Shown here in pieces: positions 8,706 through 16,666 of a stretch of 32,134 bases of DNA. This DNA comes from Lachnospiraceae bacterium. Lineage in GTDB: Bacteria > Bacillota > Clostridia > Lachnospirales > Lachnospiraceae. The notes under the pieces are model-generated. The model had not been told where the DNA came from. It saw nothing but the letters and a program-made list of their open reading frames with translations, and searched no databases. The DNA is taken from the NCBI GenBank assembly GCA_024403485.1, contig JAKSRT010000019.1, positions 1 to 32,134 of the forward strand. The letters are read 5' to 3'. Within the stretch, counting starts at the first letter, position 1. Each line of letters opens with the position of its first letter. Made by a program: the position numbers and the translations under genes.

Positions 8706-9276
8706 ATTATATTTTAAATTCGGAGCTATGGGTTCATCAAAATCAGCTCAGGCACTTATTACAAAATTTAACTATGAAGAACTGGGGATGACCGTGTGGC
8801 TCATTAAACCCAGTATCGATACAAGAGACGGCGCGGATATTATTAAAAGCCGTATCGGTCTTGAAGCCAGAGCGGAAATAATAACGCCCGAGGAGTCAAT
8901 TATTGAGAAATATCGTGAAGCAGGCAAACATACCGTTATTATTGCCGATGAATCACAGTTTTTCACCCCGGAGCAGATTGATGAACTCAGATATCTTGTG
9001 GACGAGGAAGATATTCCTGTATTGTGTTTCGGTCTTCGTACCGACTTTCTGACCCATTTCTTCCCGGGGGCACAAAGACTTATGGAACTTGCTGATTCCA
9101 TGACAGAAATCAAAACCGTTTGCGCCTGCGGAAGAAAAGCAACCGTTAATGCCCGAATTGATGAAAACGGAAAGATTGTTACCAAGGGTGAGCAGGTATT
9201 CTTAGGTGGCAATGACAGCTATGTTGCCATGTGCCATAAATGCTGGACCACAAAGCAGAAAGAACAAAGGGGATAA
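8698..9276 (+). CDS. tdk: Thymidine kinase, type II
   Basis: 192 aa. It phosphorylates thymidine to dTMP. P-loop variant GAMGSSKS (9-16; SSK where many homologues have SGK or AGK), catalytic glutamate in ADESQF, the FGLRTDF segment, and a C-terminal zinc-binding pair CACG...CHKC. The ATG overlaps the end of udk (8698-8705), so translation is probably coupled; the Shine-Dalgarno sequence is weak (AAGGGA). Together with udk it converts imported pyrimidine nucleosides to monophosphates. Confidence 0.94.
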   Translation: MAKLYFKFGAMGSSKSAQALITKFNYEELGMTVWLIKPSIDTRDGADIIKSRIGLEARAEIITPEESIIEKYREAGKHTVIIADESQFFTPEQIDELRYLVDEEDIPVLCFGLRTDFLTHFFPGAQRLMELADSMTEIKTVCACGRKATVNARIDENGKIVTKGEQVFLGGNDSYVAMCHKCWTTKQKEQRG

Positions 9277-9278
9277 CC

Positions 9279-10043
9279 GTGAGCAACACAAATAAAAATG
9301 CGAATGTAAATAAAGACATTAATAAAGAAGAAACAGGAGTAAGACTGAATAAGTATATTGCTTCCTGTGGTGTTTGTTCCCGTCGCGACGCGGATGCGTT
9401 AATAGAAAAAGGAAACGTTACCGTAAACGGGAAACTTGCGGAACCCGGCACAAAAGTTTTCGCCGGAGACAGTGTCAAGGTAGGCAGTAAGCTGATTAAG
9501 CCCAATACCGAGACGGTAGTGCTGGCATATTATAAGCCGGTAGGTGTTACCTGCACAGACAGAGATCCCTTTGCCGATATAACCGTAAGAGATGCGGTTA
9601 AATTCAGGGAACGGGTAAATTACGCAGGACGTCTTGACAGGGATTCGGAGGGCCTACTTCTTTTGTCCAATGACGGAAAGCTTATCGAAAAGATGATGAA
9701 AGGGGCTAACGGACATGAAAAAGAATACATTGTTCGGACAAGTAAGCCCATTACTCAGGAATTCGTAAACAAAATGGCAGCCGGCGTATACTTAAGGGAT
9801 CTTGATACCGTGACAAGACCATGTAAGGTTAAAAGAATCACTAAAAATACATTCAGAATAGTGCTGACACAGGGACTTAACAGACAAATAAGAAAAATGA
9901 CACAGGCTTGCAACAACAAGGTAATGGAGCTTAAGCGTGTCAGAGTATTAAGCGTTACACTGGATGGATTAAAATCCGGTGAATATCGGGTGCTGTCAAG
10001 AGAGGAAGTTGATAAATTATGGAGAGAATGCGGGAACTCGTAG
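9279..10043 (+). CDS. rluF: 23S rRNA pseudouridine synthase, RluF-like
   Basis: 254 aa from GTG 9279, which has AAGGGG 6 nt upstream; an upstream ATG at 9240 lies inside tdk and has no site. The N-terminal S4 RNA-binding domain (about 22-68, RLNKYIASCGVCSRRDAD) is followed by the RsuA/RluB/E/F catalytic domain with GRLDRDSEGLLLL, where D120 is the catalytic aspartate. The blocks HEKEYIV, KPITQEFV and QGLNRQIRKM resemble E. coli RluF (pseudouridine 2604 of 23S rRNA) more than RluB, from memory of those sequences. Its 3' end overlaps ligA by 25 bp. Confidence 0.85.
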   Translation: MSNTNKNANVNKDINKEETGVRLNKYIASCGVCSRRDADALIEKGNVTVNGKLAEPGTKVFAGDSVKVGSKLIKPNTETVVLAYYKPVGVTCTDRDPFADITVRDAVKFRERVNYAGRLDRDSEGLLLLSNDGKLIEKMMKGANGHEKEYIVRTSKPITQEFVNKMAAGVYLRDLDTVTRPCKVKRITKNTFRIVLTQGLNRQIRKMTQACNNKVMELKRVRVLSVTLDGLKSGEYRVLSREEVDKLWRECGNS

Positions 10044-11962
10044 AGAAACTGAATAAAGCGTCCGAAAGCTATTATGCCAAAGATGAAGAAATAATGTCTA
10101 ACTATGAGTATGATGCTTTGTATGACGAACTTGTGGCTTTGGAAGAAGAAACAGGCGTTGTATTAAGCAACAGCCCCACAAGAAAGGTCGGCTATGAAGC
10201 TGTTGACTTTCTTCCGAAAGAAGCGCACGACAAGGCAATGCTTTCTCTTGCAAAAACAAAAAGCGTTGACGAGCTGTCTGAATGGTGTGGTGACAAAGAA
10301 GCACTTTTAAGCTGGAAGCTTGACGGATTAACAATAGTACTTACTTATGAAAACGGTGAACTTACAAAAGCCGTTACAAGAGGAAACGGTGAAATAGGAG
10401 AAGTTATTACCGCCAACGCAAAAACTTTTACAAACGTTCCGCTTAAAATAAGCTTCACAGGAAAGCTTGTCCTAAGAGGAGAGGCTGTAATCAGTTATAA
10501 AGACTTTGAATACATTAATTCTCAAATAGAAAACGACGAGGATAAATATAAGAATCCCCGAAACCTTTGTTCCGGTTCGGTTCGACAGTTAAACAGCGCC
10601 ATTACAGCCCAAAGAAGAGTTAGGCTTATTGCTTTTTCTCTTGTATTATCCGAGGGCCGCGAGTTTAGAACCAGAAGCGAAGAATTTGCTTTTCTTGACA
10701 GCCTTGGTTTTGAGACGGTGGAAAGATATGTGGTTAACAGGGAAAATATAAAAGAATGTGTAGCTTCTTTTGCCGCCAAAGTTTCCGATTATGAAATTCC
10801 CTCAGATGGGCTGGTTTTATGCTACGAAGATATAGAATACGGAAAAAGTCTCGGAAGAACAGCAAAATATCCAAGAGATGCAATTGCATTTAAGTGGCAG
10901 GATGAAACAGCGGAGACCACACTTCTTGACATCGAATGGAGTCCTTCGAGAACGGGACTTATTAACCCGGTGGCCATATTTGAAACAGTGGAACTTGAGG
11001 GTACAAGTGTGAGCCGTGCCAGTGTTCACAATCTTTCCGTATTAAGTGAATTAAAACTGGGAATCGGGGACAGAATAAAGGTTTACAAAGCCAATATGAT
11101 TATTCCGCAAATCAGTGAAAATATAACAAAAAGCGGAAATCTTTCTATTCCGGATGAGTGTCCCTGCTGTGGTGCACCGACAGAAAAGAAAGCCATAAAA
11201 GAAGCTTTGAGTTTATATTGTACCAATCCGGGTTGTCCCGCTAAGAATATTAAGAAGTTTTCCTTGTTTGTATCAAGAGATGCGTTTAATGTGGAAGGCT
11301 TAAGCGAAGCAACTCTCGAAAAATTTATTCAGATGGGATTTATCAAAGAATACGCAGATTTGTTTACCCTGGAGCGATTTAAGGATGACATCGTGGGTAT
11401 GGATGGTTTTGGCGAAAAGTCCTTTGAAAATCTTATGGATGGAATAGAGAAAGCAAAAACCATTTCAAATGCCAAGCTTATTTATTCTCTGGGGATAGAT
11501 AATGTGGGACTTGCAACCGCAAAACTTATTTCACGAGCTTACGGTGATGAACTGGACGATATTATAGCTGCTTCAGCGGAAGAACTCTCAAAGATAGATC
11601 AGATAGGGGACGTTATTGCAAGGGCAGTAGAAGCTTTTTTTGCAAACAGTGAAAATATTCGGGTCTTGAATGAATTACGAGGACACATTATAATCACAAA
11701 GGAAAAACGTGAGACAGGAAACAGCCTTCTTGAAGGAAAAACCGTGGTTGTTACAGGTTCACTTAATCTGTTTGAAAACCGAAATGTCCTAAAGGATGCG
11801 ATAGAAGCCAAGGGCGGTAAGGTATCCGGCTCCGTTTCGAAAAATACATTTGTACTCGTTAATAATGATATTTTGTCCACTTCCTCAAAAAACAAGACGG
11901 CAAAAGAATTAAATGTGCCGATAATGACAGAAGAGGATTTTGTTAATCAGTATTTGCAGTAA
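10019..11962 (+). CDS. ligA: NAD-dependent DNA ligase LigA, divergent at several active-site positions
   Basis: 647 aa, near family length (about 670). Domain order is complete: Ia (about 1-60), adenylation domain with nucleophile lysine K100 in KLDG, E154, K292 in AFKW, OB fold, zinc finger (C381, C384, C401, C406), helix-hairpin-helix region (about 420-550) and BRCT (about 570-647). Compared with E. coli LigA from memory, several positions described as essential differ: H23 is Y, D32 is N, the GDG motif is GNG, and the motif IV lysine (K290, IDGVVIK) is cysteine C268 in SDGLVLC. K100, D102, G103, E154 and K292 remain. Similar divergent ligases may be usual in Lachnospiraceae, which would mean a lineage type and not a defect. 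It starts inside rluF with AGAGGAAG upstream. Confidence 0.88.
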   Translation: MERMRELVEKLNKASESYYAKDEEIMSNYEYDALYDELVALEEETGVVLSNSPTRKVGYEAVDFLPKEAHDKAMLSLAKTKSVDELSEWCGDKEALLSWKLDGLTIVLTYENGELTKAVTRGNGEIGEVITANAKTFTNVPLKISFTGKLVLRGEAVISYKDFEYINSQIENDEDKYKNPRNLCSGSVRQLNSAITAQRRVRLIAFSLVLSEGREFRTRSEEFAFLDSLGFETVERYVVNRENIKECVASFAAKVSDYEIPSDGLVLCYEDIEYGKSLGRTAKYPRDAIAFKWQDETAETTLLDIEWSPSRTGLINPVAIFETVELEGTSVSRASVHNLSVLSELKLGIGDRIKVYKANMIIPQISENITKSGNLSIPDECPCCGAPTEKKAIKEALSLYCTNPGCPAKNIKKFSLFVSRDAFNVEGLSEATLEKFIQMGFIKEYADLFTLERFKDDIVGMDGFGEKSFENLMDGIEKAKTISNAKLIYSLGIDNVGLATAKLISRAYGDELDDIIAASAEELSKIDQIGDVIARAVEAFFANSENIRVLNELRGHIIITKEKRETGNSLLEGKTVVVTGSLNLFENRNVLKDAIEAKGGKVSGSVSKNTFVLVNNDILSTSSKNKTAKELNVPIMTEEDFVNQYLQ

Positions 11963-12013
11963 CAAACTGATATTTGTTATATACAAGAAATATGAAAAAG
12001 GTTAGGTTTTGAA

Positions 12014-12940
12014 ATGCCCATTAAGATTAAAAGCAATTTACCCGCAGCAGAAATACTTGAAAGCGAAAACATATTTGTTATGGACGAATTCCGTGCGATG
12101 CACCAGGATATTCGTCCTCTTAATGTGCTTATTTTAAATTTGATGCCCACTAAGGAGATAACCGAAACACAGCTTCTTAGAAAATTGTCAAACAGTCCGC
12201 TTCAGGTAAATGTCGAACTGCTTCAGACTGCCAGCTATACTCCTACTCATGTGGACGCAAGCCATCTTGAGTCTTTTTATACTACTTTTGATAAGGTAAA
12301 AGACCGTAAGTTTGACGGAATGATTATAACCGGTGCACCTCTTGACTATGTTAAGTTCGAAGATGTGGCTTACTGGAAAGAAATGACCGAAATATTTGAC
12401 TGGTGTGAGACACATGTTCACAGCACATTCTATCTTTGCTGGGCGTGTTTTGCGGCTCTTTACTACTATTACGGTCTTGAAAGATATGACAGAGAAGAAA
12501 AACTTTCAGGTGTTTATAAGCATGTGGTTTGCAAACCCACATCACCTTTATTCAGAGGCTTTGACGACGAATTCTGGGCACCTCATTCAAGAGCAATGGG
12601 AATTGCCCGAGAAAAGATTGAATCTGTTCCCGAACTTGAACTTATGGCATACTCCGACGAGGCCGGAGTAGCTATTTCAAAAACCACAGATTCAAGAAAG
12701 TTCTTTGTGGGTCTTCACGCGGAATATGACAGAGATACACTTAAGACCGAGTACGAAAGGGATCTTGCCAAGGGAATGAATCCTAAGATTCCTTGCAATT
12801 ACTTCCCGGATGACGATCCGTCAAAGCGTCCTATTGTTAACTGGAGATCAACAGGACAGCTTTTATATACCAACTGGTTGAATTACTATGTTTATCAGTC
12901 CACGCCGTATGATGTGGATTCGATTGGTAACAAGCAGTGA
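12014..12940 (+). CDS. metA: Homoserine O-acyltransferase (MetA family)
   Basis: 308 aa, the family length, and residue numbers match E. coli MetA. It transfers an acyl group from acetyl- or succinyl-CoA to homoserine, the first committed step of methionine synthesis. Catalytic C142 (LCW), H235 and E237 (HAEYD) are present. Position 111, reported to set the acyl donor (Gly for succinyl, Glu for acetyl), is Asp here (GAPLDYVKFEDVAYW), so the donor cannot be called. The block after the nucleophile is CWACFAAL in place of the usual CWAVQAAL or CWGAQAAL. The gene lies 51 bp after ligA with no terminator visible between, so it may be read from the udk operon; AAGG/TTAGG about 10 nt before the ATG is a modest ribosome site. 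No SAM riboswitch or T-box fits upstream. A terminator follows. Confidence 0.92.
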   Translation: MPIKIKSNLPAAEILESENIFVMDEFRAMHQDIRPLNVLILNLMPTKEITETQLLRKLSNSPLQVNVELLQTASYTPTHVDASHLESFYTTFDKVKDRKFDGMIITGAPLDYVKFEDVAYWKEMTEIFDWCETHVHSTFYLCWACFAALYYYYGLERYDREEKLSGVYKHVVCKPTSPLFRGFDDEFWAPHSRAMGIAREKIESVPELELMAYSDEAGVAISKTTDSRKFFVGLHAEYDRDTLKTEYERDLAKGMNPKIPCNYFPDDDPSKRPIVNWRSTGQLLYTNWLNYYVYQSTPYDVDSIGNKQ

Positions 12941-13010
12941 ATTGAAAGCTGATGCATTATCGTTCTTGGGCCGGCGCCCCTATCCATTGATAACAAAAAC
13001 TGATTAAAGA

Positions 13011-13043
13011 ACCCGCAGACATTTGTCTGCGGGTGTTTCTTTT
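13011..13043 (+). terminator. Terminator after metA
   Basis: 10-bp perfect stem ACCCGCAGAC/GTCTGCGGGT with loop ATTT (13011-13034), followed by a T-rich tail. Confidence 0.92.
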
Positions 13044-13044
13044 G

Positions 13045-13198
13045 CGGCGTTTTGGGCACAGATAGTGATAGACAGGCATCTTAATATCAAGAAACGTCGG
13101 CTAGGCGAGTGCTGTGCTCACTTGGTAGCAGTAGTATCTATGCCACGTATGTGTTCAGCGGTGACTGCCTTTTTGGTAGATATTTTTTATAGTATTTA
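13045..13198 (+). other. Non-coding stretch with a possible structured RNA or degenerate element
   Basis: No credible gene: the only open frame begins inside the metA terminator and has no ribosome site. A hairpin can be drawn at 13100-13129: GCTA/TAGC, small internal loop, CGAGTG/CACTTG, 7-nt loop. GGCAT (13075) could pair with ATGCC (13138) around it. No known riboswitch class fits, and no convincing promoter is visible. It leads straight into the 72-bp repeats. Confidence 0.35.
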
Positions 13199-13570
13199 TT
13201 TAGGCAATAAGTCAAAGAAATGAGCATTCGCCACCTAAAACTTGCGGAAGATTCCGCTTTGGCGTGTGTCTTTAGGTAATAAGTCTAAGAAATGAGCTTT
13301 CGTCACCTAAAACTTGCGGCAGATTCCGCTTTGGCGTGTGTCTTTAGGTAATAAGTCTAAGAAATGGGCATTCGTCACCTAAAACTTGCGGAAGATTCCG
13401 CTTTGGCGTGTGTCTTTAGGCAATAAGTCAAAGAAATGAGCGTTCATTACCTAAATATCACGGCAAATTCCGTTTTGGTTTGCATCTTTAGGTAATAACT
13501 TAAAGAAACATGTTCGTATTACCTAAATCTCGCAGTTATTCCTACTCCAATTCGCAATTTTAGGTAATTA
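13199..13570. repeat. 72-bp tandem repeat array (five units plus partial sixth), hairpin-forming
   Basis: Units begin with TTTAGGYAAT at 13199, 13271, 13343, 13415, 13487 and (partial) 13559, exactly 72 bp apart. Units 1-3 are nearly identical, unit 4 has diverged in its second half, and unit 5 more so. Each unit carries the inverted partner ACCTAAA about 34 bp in, so TTTAGGT can pair with the partner in its own unit or in the unit before. In units 4-6 these arms are perfect over 10 bp (ATTACCTAAA/TTTAGGTAAT). A second hairpin GCGG..CCGC lies mid-unit in units 1-3 and becomes ACGG..CCGT in unit 4, a compensatory change. Stops occur in all frames of every unit on both strands, so it is not coding. 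A terminator follows at 13597-13623. Confidence 0.9.
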
Positions 13571-13596
13571 TTACCGAAAAAACACTTTTAATTACA

Positions 13597-13623
13597 AAAG
13601 GTCCGGATTACTCCGGATTTTTT
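13597..13623 (+). terminator. Terminator directly after the repeat array
   Basis: TCCGGA/TCCGGA with loop TTAC (13602-13617); the stem can be extended by G-T pairs and AAAA/TTTT. A T run at 13618-13623 follows. As no gene precedes it, it may end a non-coding transcript covering the array. Confidence 0.75.
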
Positions 13624-13713
13624 CTTATATATCCATCTTAATGTATAAATATCCATAGAAAATCTGAAAAACGCATATTTTTCGCATAAATAATACAAAT
13701 ATACATGTATTTG

Positions 13714-13742
13714 TTTACCATTTTACGAAAAGAAGTTATAAT
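13714..13742 (+). promoter_or_regulatory. Probable promoter of the HD-GYP gene
   Basis: TTTACC (13714-13719), 17-bp spacer, TATAAT (13737-13742). Predicted start near 13749 leaves an AT-rich leader of about 75 nt. No c-di-GMP riboswitch signature is seen in that leader. Confidence 0.65.
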
Positions 13743-13824
13743 CAGAATATGTTTATATAGTGATATATTGGGGGTATAGCCACTTGTTAGACGTTTTTAA
13801 TACTTCTAAGAGGAAGGGCATGTT

Positions 13825-16617
13825 ATGGATCTGAATACAGTTCAATTATTGGCAATTGAATATGCAATAGCTGTTATGAGCCTGTTCTTGGGATATAAGT
13901 GTTTGTCTCTTAAAAAAGAAAACATGGACTATTTCAAGAAATTTGTAGCAGTAATGGTTTTATTTGGTCTGGTAAATATACCGATTCGATATGTTGAACT
14001 GCATTTGGTCAATTGGAATCGTTTTTTTGTATTCTGCCTTTATGCTTCTTCCGTAATTGTAATGACATACACAATGGCATACTGGTTTATGTTTGTACTG
14101 AAGCAGATTAACAGTAAGGCGGCAGATTCGAAAAATAAGGTTCTTTTATGTATGCTTCCGGCGGCAGGAACTATCCCGCTTTGTATCATCAATTACTGGA
14201 CGGGCTGGTTGTATGTGATAGACGAATCATCCTGGTATACTCGAGGATCCATATTTATTTTACAGGCGGCGATTTCATACGGTTACTTTTTTGTATGTAT
14301 CATCATCAATGTATATTCGTTGTTTGCAAGTAAGGATAATGTGGCAAGAAAGTGCATTTTTGCCATTGTTCCTGCTATTTTTGGTGCTGCTTTACAGATT
14401 ATGTATGGTGGCTCGTATCTCTTGCTGGGCACGGTATTTGGTGGATGGATTATGTATGTGGAGATTTGTCTGGACAGACAGAAAGCATATGAATTGTCTG
14501 AAGCAGTTAGTGCAATTAATGATGAACTGATGCATTCCAACAGAGAAATCTCAAATAATATGAGAACCATTTTGGCTTTGGCCGATATTTATCATACATT
14601 GTATGAAGTGGATTTGGAGAATGACACTTTCACTGAAATAAAAGCAATGCCGTTTGTGTCAAAGTATTGTTCCAAGTTTAAAAGTGCAAGAGAGTGTCTC
14701 GAGAAAATTCCCGGTACAATGTTTGCAGCTGGCTATGTTGAGGCAATGAAAACTGTTTTTGAACCTGATGCAATCAAAGAACGCCTAAGAAATAATAACA
14801 GTTATTATATTGATGCGGTTGGAAGACATTCTAAAGACTGGGTCAGAGCAACAATAATTGTTGCCGAGCGTGATGCTGAGGGAGAAGTTGCCCGCTTTGT
14901 TTTTACATTCCAGGGAATCGGCGATATTATTGAACAACAAAAGAAACTGGAAGAAGTAGAAATATATGAAGGTCATGCACGTGAAATGAAGGAACTGTTT
15001 GTCCAGACTGCCGGTGCGTTAGCCAGCGCTATTGATGCGAAGGACAGATATACACATGGACATTCTCGACGTGTAGCTACATATGCGAGAAAAATTGCTG
15101 AAGAGGCGGGAATGTCTGAAACAGAGTGTGAAAAAATATATTTTGCAGGTCTGCTTCATGACGTTGGAAAAATCGGTGTTCCGGATACTATTATATGTAA
15201 GGCAGGTAAATTAACCGATGATGAATACGCCGCAATAAAGCTGCATCCTGTGCATGGACAGGAAATCCTTGATAAAATCGAAAGATTACCGTATTTGAGC
15301 ATAGGTGCCAACTACCATCATGAGAGATATGATGGTAAAGGATATCCGTCGGGCCTTAAGGGCAACGGCATTCCGGAAATGGCAAGAATCATAGCTGTTG
15401 CGGATGCTTATGATGCGATGACATCAAAAAGAAGCTATCGTAATCCTATTCCTCAGCAAACAGTTCGTGAGGAAATCGTCAAAGGAATGGAAACTCAGTT
15501 TGATCCTGAATTTGCAAAAATCATGGTTCATCTGATTGACAAGGATATTGAATTTCAAATGCAGGAGCGTGTCGATTTTAACGATGATACAGAGGATACG
15601 GAATTATCCTGCAAAGAGTACCGCTCCGAATATTCGGAAAGTATACGTGTTAATGAAAAGAACACCAAGATTTATTTTAACTATGAAAGTACAGGCGGTG
15701 AAAATTCGCTTCCGGCTTTTGTTATTTTTGACGCCCTTGATGCTCGCATTCATAAAGGTGATGCCTACGAAAAATTATTGTCATACCATGAATACGGCGA
15801 ACTGAAAATTAACGGTGAATACATTTTTGATGGTGTCAGATGCACGCAGATTGAAGTCACGGATATTTCAAATTACACGGACGGAGAGTGTGCAATTGAA
15901 CTGGTAAAAGACAATGACCACATGTATTTTGAAATGAAGGCCTGCGGTCGTAAAATGAAAGCGACACTCTGCTTGCCGGATAATACACGTTATGTGTATG
16001 TAAGCATTACCGGGGAAAATTGTGAAATCCATGACATTACATATGAGCGCGCCGAAGAAGCAATACCGGAGGGAACAATCACCAGAATTGCAGATGAGAT
16101 TTCATATTTGAATGGCTTAGAGGGCGATATTCCCAGCATTCAGGTTGACGGTTGGAGAACCGCCACGACAGACGGTATTTTGCTTGACGGAGACAAAAAG
16201 ATTACTTTTGAGATGAGCAGTCTTCCCTTTGCAAGACTGATTTGGCACTGTCCGTTTATTGTTATATTCCATTCCGATGACGGAAAAGTGTATGGTAAAA
16301 ATTACAGAGAATACGGCGTGATTCGCTTAAATGGTGAAAGCTGGAGTGAATACAGTCGCTGCGAAAACTATTGCTTAAGCAGTAAAACAGCGGATTTCCC
16401 GGGCTGGGATCAGTGGAAACTTGATAATATAGCAGGAAGAAAAAGTAACATACTGATTTACAAATCCGATAACCAGATTGTGTTAAAAACAGAGAACGGT
16501 GGTATAGAAATCGAAAATACGACCATTATTAACGACGGTAAAAAAGAAATATACCTTGCATTTTCCGGAGATCAGTGTACTGTTGAGAACATACATATAT
16601 ACAACGGACATGATTGA
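13825..16617 (+). CDS. Membrane HD-GYP domain protein (putative c-di-GMP phosphodiesterase) with duplicated C-terminal module
   Basis: 930 aa. About seven membrane helices (1-215) put the rest in the cytosol. A PAS-like region (about 250-370) and short coiled coil (365-395) lead to an HD-GYP domain (about 390-580) with all hallmark residues: HGH at 411-413, HD at 445-446, and HHERYDGKGYP at 498-508. It should hydrolyse cyclic di-GMP (some relatives use cGAMP). Residues about 610-930 match nothing I recognise and look like two copies of a beta-rich module (614-742 and 791-930), each opening with P-F/A-x-V-I-F and ending in similar strands (VSITGENCEIHDITY and LAFSGDQCTVENIHI). A beta-sandwich ligand-binding module inside the cell is unusual. 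Start ATG 13825 follows GAGGAAGGG at 13810-13818. Confidence 0.87.
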   Translation: MDLNTVQLLAIEYAIAVMSLFLGYKCLSLKKENMDYFKKFVAVMVLFGLVNIPIRYVELHLVNWNRFFVFCLYASSVIVMTYTMAYWFMFVLKQINSKAADSKNKVLLCMLPAAGTIPLCIINYWTGWLYVIDESSWYTRGSIFILQAAISYGYFFVCIIINVYSLFASKDNVARKCIFAIVPAIFGAALQIMYGGSYLLLGTVFGGWIMYVEICLDRQKAYELSEAVSAINDELMHSNREISNNMRTILALADIYHTLYEVDLENDTFTEIKAMPFVSKYCSKFKSARECLEKIPGTMFAAGYVEAMKTVFEPDAIKERLRNNNSYYIDAVGRHSKDWVRATIIVAERDAEGEVARFVFTFQGIGDIIEQQKKLEEVEIYEGHAREMKELFVQTAGALASAIDAKDRYTHGHSRRVATYARKIAEEAGMSETECEKIYFAGLLHDVGKIGVPDTIICKAGKLTDDEYAAIKLHPVHGQEILDKIERLPYLSIGANYHHERYDGKGYPSGLKGNGIPEMARIIAVADAYDAMTSKRSYRNPIPQQTVREEIVKGMETQFDPEFAKIMVHLIDKDIEFQMQERVDFNDDTEDTELSCKEYRSEYSESIRVNEKNTKIYFNYESTGGENSLPAFVIFDALDARIHKGDAYEKLLSYHEYGELKINGEYIFDGVRCTQIEVTDISNYTDGECAIELVKDNDHMYFEMKACGRKMKATLCLPDNTRYVYVSITGENCEIHDITYERAEEAIPEGTITRIADEISYLNGLEGDIPSIQVDGWRTATTDGILLDGDKKITFEMSSLPFARLIWHCPFIVIFHSDDGKVYGKNYREYGVIRLNGESWSEYSRCENYCLSSKTADFPGWDQWKLDNIAGRKSNILIYKSDNQIVLKTENGGIEIENTTIINDGKKEIYLAFSGDQCTVENIHIYNGHD

Positions 16618-16665
16618 ACTGTCTGGGGACGGGGTTCATAGCTCATTTATAAAACGGACATAATT
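16604..16665. repeat. Possible small REP-like insert flanked by 12-bp direct repeats
   Basis: ACGGACATGATT (16604-16615) and ACGGACATAATT (16654-16665) differ at one base and flank 38 bp that include the G-rich string GTCTGGGGACGGGGTTC (16621-16637). Similar GGGGACGGGGTT strings are known to me from REP-type elements in Firmicutes. The left copy holds the end of the HD-GYP gene and the right copy abuts the start of the GNAT gene. Confidence 0.35.
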
Positions 16666-16666
16666 A

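Noticed and set aside
13023..13223. 66-codon open frame after metA
   Set aside because: It starts inside the metA terminator stem, has no ribosome site, and ends in the first repeat unit.
13199..13570. CRISPR array or integron attC cluster
   Set aside because: The whole 72-bp unit repeats with no unique spacers, and no cas or integrase gene is present; attC consensus ends are not visible.
13749..13824. Cyclic di-GMP riboswitch in front of the HD-GYP gene
   Set aside because: The leader is about 75 nt of AT-rich sequence without the conserved GEMM core.
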